A stretch of 64,000 nucleotides of DNA from Pseudomonadota bacterium (lineage in GTDB: Bacteria; Bdellovibrionota; UBA1018; CAIMNF01). The notes below the pieces were generated by a model, which was not told the origin of the DNA, made no database searches, and was given only the letters and a program-made list of their open reading frames with translations. Below, in pieces: positions 22,954 through 32,358 of this stretch. The stretch spans positions 1 through 64,000 of the forward strand of contig JAIXOQ010000008.1 in NCBI GenBank assembly GCA_027486675.1, given 5' to 3'. Made by a program: the position numbers and the translations under genes. Position 1 is the stretch's first letter. Each line of letters starts with the position of its first letter.

Positions 22954-25024
22954 GGTCCTCGCTTGCGCCTTTTTCTAAAACCTCTTTTCGAAAGAGTGCG
23001 GCCACCTTTTGGTTAAAGACACCCTGTTCCTTGAAGTAACGATAGAACCGATCCGCAAGCTCCATATCCCAAGCGTAGCCATAGTATCCTGCGTCGTAAC
23101 CCCCCGCGATAATATGGCTCAAGTCTGTGCTCTGAATGGAGCCATAAGTCTCAAATTGCCGAAAGTGAGCTCCCGCACGGTGCTCTAGGTCTCTGAGATC
23201 AGCTGCATTCCTTAAGTTTGCTCCTTCTTCCGAATGAAGTTTCAGATCGATCATAGCAAGCTCAAGGGAGTGGAGTTTGTGCATTGCCTGAATTCCATCT
23301 TGGCTCTTCAGCATACGCATCATGCGATCATAAGGGATGACCTTGCCTGTTTTGTGATGCTTTGCATACGTTTGCATAACTTCAGGGTCAGTGGCGAGGA
23401 GTTCAAACATCTGCGACGGAAATTCAATAAAATCCCATGGCACATTAACGCCGCCAATCGATGGATAAGAGACCTTTGAAAAAATCCCATGAAGGATATG
23501 CCCAAACTCGTGAAACACACCTTTCACTTGTTCCAATGGAAGAAACACCAGCTGACCTTCTTTTGGCACAGGAAACTGATGAACCTGAATCACATGGGGC
23601 CTTCGGTTCGATTTAGCCCTAAAGCTTCCGTCCCGAAGTGTTGTCATGAAAGTCCCACGGGTCTTACCTTCGCGCGCGTAGGGATCGACATAAAAGAGAC
23701 CTATATGTTCACCGGTTTTTATGTCCGTCACTGCGTATGTCTGGACCGAATCGTCCCAAGCGGGCAGGTCCGATCGAGCACTGATCCTGATTCCATAGAG
23801 ACGTTCTGCTGTTTGGAAAGCGCCTTTTAATACGGTATCGAAAGAAAAATAGTTCAGAAGCAATGTATCATCGACACGAAAACGTTCGGTGGACAGACGC
23901 GTTTCATAAAAAGAAATATCCCAGGGCTCAAGTTTAAATCCAGCGTATTTCTCAAGGGTTCGAAGTTCCTCTTCTGCTTTAGGTCGTACTTGGTCGGCAC
24001 GTTCGTTGAGAAACTTCATGGCGGTCTCGGGTGTTTTTGCCATCCTACCCGCCAGAATACGATCCGTGTGGGATTTATGACCTAAAAGTCCTGCAATTTG
24101 GTGCCTCAGTTGTGCAACTTGAATCACGATCTTTGTATTGCTATAGCGTCCTTTTGTATAAGCACGGCGTTTCGCTTTCCACATGCGCTCACGTAAAGCA
24201 CGGTTCTCACAGAGGTAAATGATCTGTGCGTAGTCCTCGTCTTCCACCAAGAAGGACCATTTCCCTGATTTACCAAGGGTTTCTGCAAGATCTGCGGCCC
24301 TTTGAATGACCGCTTCAGAGAGCCCGCGCATTTCGTCTAGCTTTCGTACTTCAAGAACTGTTTTGCTCGCTATTGATTCGATATTTTTTTCGTAACGTTC
24401 TTCAAGTTTTGAGAGTGTGTTCCTGAGACTACTCAGTAGTTCTTGATCCACTTCACTGAGCAGTGCTCCTTCTTCAACAAATGTTTGGTAGATAGTTTGA
24501 AGTAACGCCCGCTTTTCGTCGTTGAGATGAAGTTTTGCTTGGTCCTGATAAAGAACTCGCACTCTTTCAAAGACGTTTGCATCTAGGAAAATACTCCGTT
24601 CCATCGCTTGAAGAATAGGGTCGATCTTTTTTAAGACCTCGGTGATTTCTTCGGTTTCTTTTAGAAGCTCTAGGTGGTGCATAAAAGACAGCAGCTCTCC
24701 TGCGGGCTCCCAAATGAACTCTAAGGCTTCGATCGTATTCTCAAATGTTGGTGTGCTCCGGTCCGCCTTAAAGAGTTGCATCCGCGCTTGCACTGCTTTG
24801 AGCACTATTTCTAAGGCCGGTTCATAATCCGCGGGGGTGATTTGATGATAGGGAATGGCGTGGTCAAAAAGGCGTGATACCTGAAGCAGCGCATTATCCC
24901 GGACCTCTTGGGGTACCCCCGCAGGCAGATCCACGATGTATTTGCAGCCGGACCAAGCTAGAGCAGAACCTGACCAAAATTGTGCAGCCGTGCACAACAG
25001 TATCAACAGCGCATAAGCCTTCAT
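22913..25024 (-). CDS. Exported M3-family oligopeptidase (oligopeptidase A/Dcp type)
   Basis: A 703-residue zinc peptidase with HEFGHILHG at residues 505-513 and the downstream Glu-containing segment typical of thimet oligopeptidases. The domain (about 120-690) includes TFMTTLRDGSF-type substrate contacts and the C-terminal GGYDAGYYGYAWDMELADR block. Unlike most M3 enzymes, it begins with a signal peptide (MKAYALLILLCTAAQFWSGSALA), so it probably degrades peptides in the periplasm. A 14-bp palindrome overlaps its likely -35 region. Confidence 0.92.
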   Translation of the reverse strand: MKAYALLILLCTAAQFWSGSALAWSGCKYIVDLPAGVPQEVRDNALLQVSRLFDHAIPYHQITPADYEPALEIVLKAVQARMQLFKADRSTPTFENTIEALEFIWEPAGELLSFMHHLELLKETEEITEVLKKIDPILQAMERSIFLDANVFERVRVLYQDQAKLHLNDEKRALLQTIYQTFVEEGALLSEVDQELLSSLRNTLSKLEERYEKNIESIASKTVLEVRKLDEMRGLSEAVIQRAADLAETLGKSGKWSFLVEDEDYAQIIYLCENRALRERMWKAKRRAYTKGRYSNTKIVIQVAQLRHQIAGLLGHKSHTDRILAGRMAKTPETAMKFLNERADQVRPKAEEELRTLEKYAGFKLEPWDISFYETRLSTERFRVDDTLLLNYFSFDTVLKGAFQTAERLYGIRISARSDLPAWDDSVQTYAVTDIKTGEHIGLFYVDPYAREGKTRGTFMTTLRDGSFRAKSNRRPHVIQVHQFPVPKEGQLVFLPLEQVKGVFHEFGHILHGIFSKVSYPSIGGVNVPWDFIEFPSQMFELLATDPEVMQTYAKHHKTGKVIPYDRMMRMLKSQDGIQAMHKLHSLELAMIDLKLHSEEGANLRNAADLRDLEHRAGAHFRQFETYGSIQSTDLSHIIAGGYDAGYYGYAWDMELADRFYRYFKEQGVFNQKVAALFRKEVLEKGASEDPNELYRRLGPDSP

Positions 25025-25073
25025 GCGTGCCTCACATTCTATTCAAAATGTTTAGCAGCAGGTCGGCAGTAAA

Positions 25074-25087
25074 GTCAATGCATTGAC
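25074..25087. promoter_or_regulatory. 14-bp perfect palindrome, candidate operator
   Basis: GTCAATGCATTGAC is perfectly self-complementary. It lies 50 bases upstream of the M3 peptidase start and just past cheX. Read on the minus strand it supplies a TTGACT -35 box with CTAAAC 17 bases further on. A dimeric regulator bound here would block that promoter. Confidence 0.4.
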
Positions 25088-25095
25088 ATCATCAT

Positions 25096-25584
25096 CTAAA
25101 GGGTCTTATTTTCGGTGCAGATTTCGATGTGAAACTCCCCTGCATCGGTCAGAAAGGGGAGAACGATCGAGAAGCCGCTCGTCAGGTGCTTCGTCTGAAT
25201 ATTTTTTCCACGCAGGATCGTCGGAATGGCCTTTTGAATGTCGTAACTCTTTTGGTCATTGAGTACGCGCTTGGCGTGTCCAAAAATAATATTCAAGAGT
25301 TCAGCAGCACCATCTTGAAGGTCGTCTGTGATCTCTTCAAATTTTTCGCCGAGCATATTGTTCATGAGCGCTAAAAACACCGGCTTTGTAAAACAAAGGG
25401 CAATCGTCCCACTAAAAGCCGTGCTGGTTAAGCCGATAACAGCCGCTATTTCACAATCGATAGATGGGCCTTTGCCTTTCATGAAAGGTTTTCCTGGCTT
25501 CGCTTCTAAGCTGCACTGGACTTTCAAAGTGTGGAGCGTCCCATCAATGAAGGGCTTAAAGAAATTCACGTCGAGTTTAAGCAT
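25096..25584 (-). CDS. cheX: CheX-like chemotaxis phosphatase
   Basis: CheX-type proteins dephosphorylate CheY-P. The 162 residues contain the family helix with ExxN (ELLNIIFGHAKRVLND, about residues 94-109), where Glu and Asn drive the attack on the acyl phosphate. The N-terminal VNFFKPFIDGTLHTLKVQ and the beta segment SGTIALCFTKPVFLALMNNM match too. It starts 14 bases after the cheY-like gene on the same strand, so enzyme and substrate are probably cotranscribed. No methyl-accepting protein or CheA is nearby. Confidence 0.85.
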   Translation of the reverse strand: MLKLDVNFFKPFIDGTLHTLKVQCSLEAKPGKPFMKGKGPSIDCEIAAVIGLTSTAFSGTIALCFTKPVFLALMNNMLGEKFEEITDDLQDGAAELLNIIFGHAKRVLNDQKSYDIQKAIPTILRGKNIQTKHLTSGFSIVLPFLTDAGEFHIEICTENKTL

Positions 25585-25598
25585 CAGGGAGGGTCCTT

Positions 25599-25994
25599 CT
25601 ATTTGGCGAGCTTGGCGTAAACGGCTTCAAGTTTTGATTTTAGGGTGTCTTTGTCAAAAGGTTTGATCACATAGTTGTCGACACCTGACTTAACGGCTTC
25701 TGCAACCTGATGGCCTTCCGCCTCAGCCGTTACCATCAGGAAGGGGAGTCCTTTGTAGCGCCCGTCTCCTCGTACCCTTTTTAAGAAATCAAGGCCCGTA
25801 CAGTTCGGCATATTCCAGTCCGATATAATGAGTCCGATCGGTGGATTCGCATTCGTGAGAGCTTCCCAAGCCTTAACCCCATCTGCGGCCTCCGTGAAGT
25901 CAGTGAAGCCCAGTTCTTTGCAGACCTTTGAAACGAGTTTCCTCATCGTCATCATGTCGTCTACGACCAAAATACGTGTGCTTGGATCAAACAT
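25599..25994 (-). CDS. cheY: CheY-like single-domain response regulator
   Basis: A 131-residue receiver domain with no output domain. It shows the acidic pocket in ILVVDDMMTMRKLV (residues 9-22), phosphoacceptor Asp in LIISDWNMPNCTGLDFL (Asp near residue 57), the Thr switch in FLMVTAEAE (about 87) and Lys in VIKPFDKDTL (about 110). A CheX phosphatase gene follows directly, implying a short-lived phospho-signal. The partner histidine kinase is not in the window. Confidence 0.92.
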   Translation of the reverse strand: MFDPSTRILVVDDMMTMRKLVSKVCKELGFTDFTEAADGVKAWEALTNANPPIGLIISDWNMPNCTGLDFLKRVRGDGRYKGLPFLMVTAEAEGHQVAEAVKSGVDNYVIKPFDKDTLKSKLEAVYAKLAK

Positions 25995-26109
25995 TTAAAG
26001 ATTATTTCATCGAGCCTCCCTAGGCGCCACCCAATTTGAGGATCAGCCTCCGGGTAAGGAGCGTCAGAGAATCGTTGTGTCTAGGGGCAAGAGAGCGCAC
26101 GTTAAGAGG

Positions 26110-26670
26110 ATGCAAAGTGCTATTTCGAAATTCCCCCTATTTTTTTTGTGTCTTTTGACATTAGAAGGCTGTGGTTCCATGAGTTTTAAAGACCTTCCTG
26201 AGCAGAAAACGGTCGGCCGCGTTGAACTTCAAAAATTCATGGGCCGCTGGTACGTCATCGCAAGTATCCCGACCTCTTTTGAGGAAGGTGCAGTGAACGC
26301 TGTGGAAACCTACACGTGGAACGAAGAAAAGGAACGAATCGATATTGATTTCAGATTTCACAAAGATCGCGCGGATGGCCCCGAAAAAGTCATCCCCCAA
26401 AAAGGATTCATCTACAACAAAGACACCAATGCAGAATGGCGAATCCAGCCCTTTTGGCCACTCAAATTCGCCTACTTAATCGTGGATCTGGCGGACGACT
26501 ACAGTGATACCATCATAGGTGTACCGAATCGAAAGTACGTCTGGATTATGGCGCGTAGCCCTAAGATCGCAGATGCGCGTTATGCTGCGTTGGTGGAAAA
26601 GGTTCGAGTGCTGGGTTACGACCTCACGCAACTGAAGAAAGTCCCACAAACCGCAAACCCGAAGCCTTAA
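26110..26670 (+). CDS. Bacterial lipocalin (Blc-like) lipoprotein
   Basis: The mature protein is a lipocalin. The first conserved region is KFMGRWYVIASIPTSFEEGAVNAVETYTW. The Blc-type middle NAEWRIQPFWPLKFAYLIVDLADDYSDTIIGVPNRKYVWIMARSP follows, and the C-terminal helix is YAALVEKVRVLGYDLTQLKKVPQ. A lipobox (TLEGC) follows a hydrophobic segment, so it is probably anchored to the outer membrane. The start is uncertain: ATG 26110 has AAGAGG touching it, and GTG 26077 would add 11 basic residues. Membrane lipid or hydrophobic ligand handling is the family role. Confidence 0.88.
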   Translation: MQSAISKFPLFFLCLLTLEGCGSMSFKDLPEQKTVGRVELQKFMGRWYVIASIPTSFEEGAVNAVETYTWNEEKERIDIDFRFHKDRADGPEKVIPQKGFIYNKDTNAEWRIQPFWPLKFAYLIVDLADDYSDTIIGVPNRKYVWIMARSPKIADARYAALVEKVRVLGYDLTQLKKVPQTANPKP

Positions 26671-28454
26671 CTCCGGGTCATCTGTTCAAGCTCGGCCCAC
26701 CTGGCATACATGCGTTCAATGTCTGCATGCAGTTGTGCCATCTCGGTGGTGATGTCGGCTAAAGTTCGTCCTGGCCCTTGCTTTTCAGATTCCACGAAGG
26801 AAAGCCGAGCTTCAGTTTTTTGTATATTTTCTTCGATATGATCGAGTTCGTATTGATCTTTAAAAGAGATTTTCTTTTTCTTCGTGGTCGCCTGGCCCGA
26901 GGATTGTGTGCTGACTGGACGTGTGTGAACGATATCGACGGGCTTGTTTTTCGTAATCCATTCGCTCCACTGAGAAAGTCCTTCAAACATCACTAGATCC
27001 CGCGGGCCTGTCGGGTTTGGGACGAAGGCTAGGATTTGTTCCGAGACCTGATCTAAGAAAAAACGATCGTGGGTGACCAGCACCACGCCGCCTGGAAAGT
27101 CCCGAAGCACTTCCTCCAGCACATCTAAGGTCGCGACATCTAAGTCATTGGTCGGTTCATCTAAGATCAGAAGATTTGCTTCTTCAAGCATGAGGCGTGC
27201 AATCAGCAATCTGCTTTGTTCTCCCCCTGAAAGACGGCCCACTCGCATTTGCATTTGCTCAGGCGTGAATAAAAACCGACTCAAATATCCACGCACGTGA
27301 ACACTTGAGCCGCGAAAGATGACTGAATCCCCAGTCGGGCAGACGGTCTCTTTTAACGTGAGATTTGGATTTAAGCTTTCGCGATTCTGTTCAAAATAGA
27401 TGGCTTGCAGCTGGTCTGATCGGACAATCGATCCAGTGTCGGATTCTTCCTGCCCGAGCAGCATTCGGATCAGGGTGGACTTTCCTGCGCCGTTTGGACC
27501 CAATAGCCCAATGCGCGTCTGAGGTGTGATCAAGAGATCTAAGTGAGGAACAACTCTCTTCCCGCTGTAGGATTTGCTAATTCCCTTTGCTTCTATGAGT
27601 TTTTTTGGCTGTTTTTCAGCACTTTGAAAGTCAAGACTCACTTTTCTTGTCTGGTTTCGTGCAGAAAGGTCACTGACGGTATCGCCTAAGTTTTCGGCAC
27701 GCTTGATCCTAGCCTGTTGTTTGGTGGTCCTTGCCTTAGCGCCTTGCCGTAACCACTCGACTTCGCGTCGTAAAGTGTTCTTGAGACGGACTTCTTGTGC
27801 TTCACTCGATGCGACCATCTGTTCTTTGACTTCAAGATAATCTGCGTAATCTCCATTGACGCTGAGTAGGCCATTCGGATTGCGCGGATCGAGTTCTAAG
27901 ATCCTAGAGGAAACATTTTGCAAGAAAGCTCTGTCATGGGTGACACAAAGCGAAGCAAAGGGAGCCTTCTTTAAAAGTTCTTCAATCAGCTGAATGCTTT
28001 CCACATCGAGGTGGTTGGTCGGTTCATCGAGCAGCAGTAGATCCGGCTTCCGACAAAGCTCACGCGCCAAGGCGACCCTCTTTTTCCAACCGCCAGAGAG
28101 TTTTGATATTTTCCCATCGGGGGACAGATTTAGTTTTGAGAGCAAAGTCAGCGTGTAGTTTTCATCATAGAGCCCATCGTTTGCCTCTTCGATGGTTTCT
28201 AGGATGTTCAAGGATTCGTTAAACTGGGGAACCTGCTCTAAGAAGCCAAGTCTTAAGCCTTTTTGCGTGCTGAGTTTCCCTGAGTCTTGAGCCATCCTTC
28301 CGGCGATGATTTTGAGCAGCGTGGATTTACCCGCTCCGTTCGGGCCGATGAGCCCAATGCGTTCCCCGGTTTCAATACCAAAAGAAATGTTGTTAAACAG
28401 GGGGCGCGCGCCAAAGGACATCGAAAGTTGATGGGCATTGATCAGGATAGACAT
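26667..28454 (-). CDS. uup: ABC-F ATPase, Uup type
   Basis: A 595-residue soluble protein with two ABC ATPase domains and no membrane segment. Walker A motifs are GPNGAGKSTLLKI (about 37-49) and GPNGAGKSTLIRM. Signatures are LSGGWKKRVALAREL and LSGGEQSRLLIARL, each followed by LLLDEPTNHLD or LILDEPTNDLD. The C-terminal extension is Lys-rich then a coiled coil (YELDHIEENIQKTEARLSFVE). That tail and the interdomain linker fit Uup, which acts on ribosomes and branched DNA. Its stop overlaps the convergent lipocalin gene by 4 bases. Confidence 0.9.
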   Translation of the reverse strand: MSILINAHQLSMSFGARPLFNNISFGIETGERIGLIGPNGAGKSTLLKIIAGRMAQDSGKLSTQKGLRLGFLEQVPQFNESLNILETIEEANDGLYDENYTLTLLSKLNLSPDGKISKLSGGWKKRVALARELCRKPDLLLLDEPTNHLDVESIQLIEELLKKAPFASLCVTHDRAFLQNVSSRILELDPRNPNGLLSVNGDYADYLEVKEQMVASSEAQEVRLKNTLRREVEWLRQGAKARTTKQQARIKRAENLGDTVSDLSARNQTRKVSLDFQSAEKQPKKLIEAKGISKSYSGKRVVPHLDLLITPQTRIGLLGPNGAGKSTLIRMLLGQEESDTGSIVRSDQLQAIYFEQNRESLNPNLTLKETVCPTGDSVIFRGSSVHVRGYLSRFLFTPEQMQMRVGRLSGGEQSRLLIARLMLEEANLLILDEPTNDLDVATLDVLEEVLRDFPGGVVLVTHDRFFLDQVSEQILAFVPNPTGPRDLVMFEGLSQWSEWITKNKPVDIVHTRPVSTQSSGQATTKKKKISFKDQYELDHIEENIQKTEARLSFVESEKQGPGRTLADITTEMAQLHADIERMYARWAELEQMTRS

Positions 28455-28479
28455 AGGGGTTATGCAGTCGGATTATAGA

Positions 28480-29310
28480 TCACTTGGTTAAAAAAGCCGT
28501 AACCAACTGATCCCTTGCCCAGTAAAGTTCTTCTTTCGTAAGACCCAATCTAAATCCCCAAAGCGTAGCCAGGAGAATGCGGAGTTCTTCAGTAAACACC
28601 AATTGCTCTTCGCTCTCTGAACCAATTCGTCTAAGTAAGCGAATGATTCCGTCGGGTCCGCTTGCAATATTGTTATCTGTTTTCCACTTCACGCTATGAA
28701 AAACCCAGTCGATTAAGGCGAGTTTCTTCGGATTCTTGAGCCAAATGTTGCGCGCCCGGCGATACGCGATTTGGGTGTGCACATAGTGACCAAAGTACGT
28801 TCTCTTTTGATCGGGTGTGAGAGGGGCTTTGGGAGTGAGGGGGACTTCGGGCTTGGAGTGGGATAATGGGTGATATGCCAGAAGACGCCGCATCCATGAA
28901 TTCGTCTTGTTTTCCAAATCCTTTAAGGCCTCCTCGAAGGATGCAGCACCCAAGTGTATGGGGAGCAAGGGAAGGGGTAGAAATTCATTCTCTTCAAATA
29001 TGGAAAAGGGGCGATCGAATTGAACAATGGCTCCAAATCGATACTGAGATAGCTCCTTTTTCTTCAAAGTCAGGAGCGGCACATCCGTGGTCTGCGCAAT
29101 CTGATCCAGGATGTTTTGTAACTGCGCTGGCAGGGGTGAGTCCAGGGGCGGCAGCGTCTCAGGGTCTGAAAAAAGTTTTGTAATCGCATTCCCCGCAATT
29201 TCGGAAACTAAAAGGCCTTCAACAAGCGTGACGCAGCGGCTATCCCCCTGAGGGGTTGTGGCATAGGAAGGGGTGGGTAGGAAGGTAAGGAGTATCCACA
29301 GCCAATGCAT
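28480..29310 (-). CDS. Exported protein of unknown function
   Basis: A 276-residue protein with signal peptide MHWLWILLTFLPTPSYATTPQ. The mature chain is helical. It has a central Pro-rich stretch (SKPEVPLTPKAPLTPDQK, about residues 154-171) and a Trp-containing C-terminus (LYWARDQLVTAFLTK). One Cys is near the start of the mature chain. No family is recognised. It lies 25 bases upstream of the ABC-F gene on the same strand and may be the first gene of that unit. Confidence 0.6.
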   Translation of the reverse strand: MHWLWILLTFLPTPSYATTPQGDSRCVTLVEGLLVSEIAGNAITKLFSDPETLPPLDSPLPAQLQNILDQIAQTTDVPLLTLKKKELSQYRFGAIVQFDRPFSIFEENEFLPLPLLPIHLGAASFEEALKDLENKTNSWMRRLLAYHPLSHSKPEVPLTPKAPLTPDQKRTYFGHYVHTQIAYRRARNIWLKNPKKLALIDWVFHSVKWKTDNNIASGPDGIIRLLRRIGSESEEQLVFTEELRILLATLWGFRLGLTKEELYWARDQLVTAFLTK

Positions 29311-29340
29311 GACTGTCGAAATCTATACTTAATTCATCCA

Positions 29341-29847
29341 CTATGTCAAAGGTGAGTCGTGGGGGGCGCGATTCTTACGTAGAGGGCGTTCTAAGAGCAA
29401 GATTAGGGAAAGGAAGATCAGGCCCCATTTCAGCCAGGCACTGAGGGTCCCAACATAAAACAGGGGTGAATCAAACAAGATCCGGTCCGAGATCAAGCTG
29501 TAGTGCACAGCGTTTTCAATTTCATCAAAAAAGGCTGCAAAGAGTGGGATTACGAAGGCCCGTGGTTTAGTTTTACCTGGCGCTTGAGCGAGGAGCAGGC
29601 GACTTAATAAAGCGCCATAGGCGAGGGGATAGAAGATATCGATCCAGTAGTGTGTACGGACCAGTTCCACACCCATGGGCCCAAGCTGATTTAAGATCTC
29701 CTGGAACTGGATTGGGGAACAGGACAGCTGCAGTTTGAGAAGAAGTGCGGGATCTTGCACGGCCCGAAAATGCCAAAGCAATGCGCCTTGCAGCAAGGCA
29801 GTGAGGATTCCGAAAGTAGATCTGGACATGAGGCGAGGGAGTCGCAT
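29341..29847 (-). CDS. Integral membrane protein of unknown function
   Basis: A 168-residue protein with about four hydrophobic segments: TFGILTALLQGALLWHF, IFYPLAYGALLSRLLLA, FVIPLFAAFFDEIENAV and VGTLSAWLKWGLIFLSLILLL. Acidic residues lie inside or next to the helices (FFDEIENAVHYSLI). The C-terminus is basic. Family not recognised. Divergent from the DUF2892 gene with 29 bases between the starts. Confidence 0.6.
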   Translation of the reverse strand: MRLPRLMSRSTFGILTALLQGALLWHFRAVQDPALLLKLQLSCSPIQFQEILNQLGPMGVELVRTHYWIDIFYPLAYGALLSRLLLAQAPGKTKPRAFVIPLFAAFFDEIENAVHYSLISDRILFDSPLFYVGTLSAWLKWGLIFLSLILLLERPLRKNRAPHDSPLT

Positions 29848-29876
29848 GCAAATTCAGCTTATGCTAAAATGGGCAC

Positions 29877-30086
29877 ATGAAAATCAACGTCGGCGGTGCT
29901 GAGCGATTTCTGCGTGTTCTTGTTGGAGTTGTGCTGCTTTCGGCAGTTGTGTTGTGGGATAACCCATTCCATTTTTGGGGTCTGATTGGAATTGTGCCGC
30001 TTCTCACCGGCATGATGGGAAGCTGTCCTGCTTACTCGATTTTTGGCTGCAGCACCTGTGGTGCGGCTCCAAAAGACCAACACTAA
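29877..30086 (+). CDS. DUF2892-family small membrane protein
   Basis: The 69-residue protein matches the YgaP C-terminal-like domain. It has an N-terminal NVGGAERFLRVLVGVVLLSA helix, a second helix FWGLIGIVPLLTGMMGSCPAYSIFGCSTC with the characteristic Cys-rich end (SCPAYSIFGCSTC), and a short tail. It probably forms a two-helix membrane hairpin. Single gene, divergent from the membrane protein at 29341-29847. Confidence 0.85.
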   Translation: MKINVGGAERFLRVLVGVVLLSAVVLWDNPFHFWGLIGIVPLLTGMMGSCPAYSIFGCSTCGAAPKDQH

Positions 30087-30100
30087 GTTGAGTTGAATCT

Positions 30101-31597
30101 TTAAAACAGCTTCCGTCTCTTCCCCGAAGGAAGAACGCCTAACATTTCTCGGTATTTTGCGACTGTGCGTCTTGCGATATCGACCCCGTCGGTTTTTAGC
30201 AATTCAACCAACTGTTGATCAGACAGCGGCGCAAGCGGGTCTTCTTTGCCGATCAAATTCTTAATTTTGTCCTTCACAGCACTGCTGGCTAAAGCATCTT
30301 TGCCATCGCTGGAGGCGATGCTGCTGTTAAAGAAGTATTTGAGTTCAAAAGTGCCCACTGGAGTGTGCATGTACTTGTTGGTCGTAACCCTAGAGATTGT
30401 AGACTCGTGCATCCCCACATCTGCAGCGATGTCTTTTAAAACCATGGGCTTTAAGTGCTGAACTCCATGCGCAAAAAAATCGCCTTGGCGTTTTAAGATC
30501 GCTTCAGTGACTTTGTGAATGGTCTTCTGGCGATTCTGAATAGATCTGATGAGCCAAAGGGCAGACTTGAGTTTCTCCTGCACATATTCTTTAGTGACTT
30601 TTGAATCCGCACTCGTGGAGCCCTTTTGGTCCGCTAAAATTTTTCTGTAGTAGGGGCTCACTCTTAAGCGCGGCAACCCATCCTCATTCATTGCAATCAC
30701 ATGCTCTTCGCCCACTTTATGGATAAAAATTTCAGGCGTGATGTACTGCGGTTCAGTATCGCGGAATGCAGATCCCGGCTTCGGCTCAAAGTCGGTGATG
30801 ATCTTATGCGCTTCGGCGACCTTTTCTAAAGAAACACCCAAAGCGCGCGAAATCGCGGGAAGGTTGCGTTTTTCAAGCTCGGGCATGTGACTTAAAATAA
30901 TGCTCTCAACCAGATGCTGCTTGGGATCAAGCATCTCTGCCTGCACCAGTAAACACTCTTGAAGATTACGTGAGGCAATACCTACCGGATCGAAGGTCTG
31001 AATCACCTTAAGAAACTCAGTCGCGTCCTCAAAGTTGAGCCCAGCTTGGGTAGCAAGCTCCTGCAGGTCTCCAGTGAAATACCCGTCATCCCCTAAATTG
31101 CTGATCACCCCGATCGCAAAGGCATATTCGTTCTCAGAGCAAGCGATCATGGAAAGCTGCCATTGAAGATGATCCTCCAGTGTGACCGCTTTGGTCAGTA
31201 CGTTTTCTTGCGAGGACATCTCTTCCGGAATTTCCCGCATCGAGGGCGCCGAACTTAGGGTGTTGTTATAATCCTCTAAGTACTGCTCCCAGTTGATTTC
31301 TTCTTTGCCGGACAGAGCTTGTTGTTCTTCTGGAACAGGGCTTGGCTGCTCGTCTCGTTGTCGCTCAAATTCTGGATCTGCCGTCTCACCACTTGCCGCT
31401 GTTTCAGAGTTATCTTGCGGCGCATCGCCATCACTTTCCCCGAGCTCCTCCAACACAGGGTTTTCTACCAGTTCCTGATTCACAAGCTCAGCAAGCTCTA
31501 AGTGATTGAGCTGCAGCAGCTTAATCGCTTGCTGGAGCTGCGGCGTCATGACCAGGTTTTGTCCAAGTCTGAGACTTTGCTTAAGTTGAATAGCCAT
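30101..31597 (-). CDS. rpoN: RNA polymerase sigma-54 factor RpoN
   Basis: A 498-residue sigma-54 with all regions. Region I is Gln/Leu-rich (LKQSLRLGQNLVMTPQLQQAIKLLQLNHLEL), region II is acidic (about 55-110), and the core-binding and HTH parts include MHESTISRVTTNKYMHTPVGTFELKYFF. The C-terminal RpoN box is ARRTVAKYREMLGVLPSGKRRK. It follows lptC and lptB on the same strand with 17 bases to lptB, an order common in proteobacteria. It needs AAA+ activators, which are not seen here. Confidence 0.97.
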   Translation of the reverse strand: MAIQLKQSLRLGQNLVMTPQLQQAIKLLQLNHLELAELVNQELVENPVLEELGESDGDAPQDNSETAASGETADPEFERQRDEQPSPVPEEQQALSGKEEINWEQYLEDYNNTLSSAPSMREIPEEMSSQENVLTKAVTLEDHLQWQLSMIACSENEYAFAIGVISNLGDDGYFTGDLQELATQAGLNFEDATEFLKVIQTFDPVGIASRNLQECLLVQAEMLDPKQHLVESIILSHMPELEKRNLPAISRALGVSLEKVAEAHKIITDFEPKPGSAFRDTEPQYITPEIFIHKVGEEHVIAMNEDGLPRLRVSPYYRKILADQKGSTSADSKVTKEYVQEKLKSALWLIRSIQNRQKTIHKVTEAILKRQGDFFAHGVQHLKPMVLKDIAADVGMHESTISRVTTNKYMHTPVGTFELKYFFNSSIASSDGKDALASSAVKDKIKNLIGKEDPLAPLSDQQLVELLKTDGVDIARRTVAKYREMLGVLPSGKRRKLF

Positions 31598-31614
31598 CCT
31601 GGGCTAGTTTACTC

Positions 31615-32358
31615 TTAGAACCTGAATTGTTCGCCGAGATATTTTTCGCGAGCCCGGGGCGAGTTTGCAATCTGTTCGGGGGTCCCGGACTCAAACAGCA
31701 CGCCGTCGGTGAGGATATAGGCCCAGTCGCAGATGGACAGTGTCTCCCTGACGTTGTGGTCCGTAATCAGGACTCCAATTCCACGCTCCTTCAACTTCTG
31801 GATCATTTTCTGAATGTCTGTTACCGCCAGTGGATCCACTCCCGCAAACGGTTCATCGAGCAGAATGTATTCAGGCTCTAAAGCGAGTGCGCGTGCAACC
31901 TCAACTCTTCTGCGTTCACCGCCTGAGAGAGTGTAGGCGAGTTGTTGCGACACATGATTGAGGCTGAAGTCGTCTAAGAGTGCTCGCAAAAGTTTAGTGC
32001 GGTCACCTTCTGACAAGGGTCTGGTTTCTAAAGTAGCCAGAATATTTTCTTCCACTGTGAGTTTCCGGAAGACAGAGGGTTCTTGGGGCAGGTACGCGAT
32101 TCCGGCCCTCGCGCGCTGATGCATGGGCCAGGTAGTGATGTCTTGATCCCCCAAGAAGACACTGCCCTGATCTGGAACAACCAGCCCAGTGATCATGTAG
32201 AATGTGGTCGTCTTTCCAGCTCCATTGGGGCCAAGTAGGCCGACAATCTGGCCACAAGACATTTCCAAACTGACGTCGCGAACGACTTCGCGTTTTTTAT
32301 AAGACTTGCGTAAGTTGCGGGCGGAGAGTTTGGGTTTGTTAGTTTCTGTTGCTTGCAT
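31615..32358 (-). CDS. lptB: LPS export ABC transporter ATPase LptB
   Basis: The cytoplasmic ATPase of the LptB2FGC complex, which pulls LPS out of the inner membrane. The 247 residues show Walker [18 protein letters not shown] (about 36-52), [18 protein letters not shown] (Q-loop), signature [16 protein letters not shown], Walker [17 protein letters not shown] and H-loop [11 protein letters not shown]. The [10 protein letters not shown] and [20 protein letters not shown] segments are typical of LptB. Its start lies 20 bases inside the end of the lptC-like gene, so the two are coupled. Confidence 0.96.
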   Translation of the reverse strand: MQATETNKPKLSARNLRKSYKKREVVRDVSLEMSCGQIVGLLGPNGAGKTTTFYMITGLVVPDQGSVFLGDQDITTWPMHQRARAGIAYLPQEPSVFRKLTVEENILATLETRPLSEGDRTKLLRALLDDFSLNHVSQQLAYTLSGGERRRVEVARALALEPEYILLDEPFAGVDPLAVTDIQKMIQKLKERGIGVLITDHNVRETLSICDWAYILTDGVLFESGTPEQIANSPRAREKYLGEQFRF

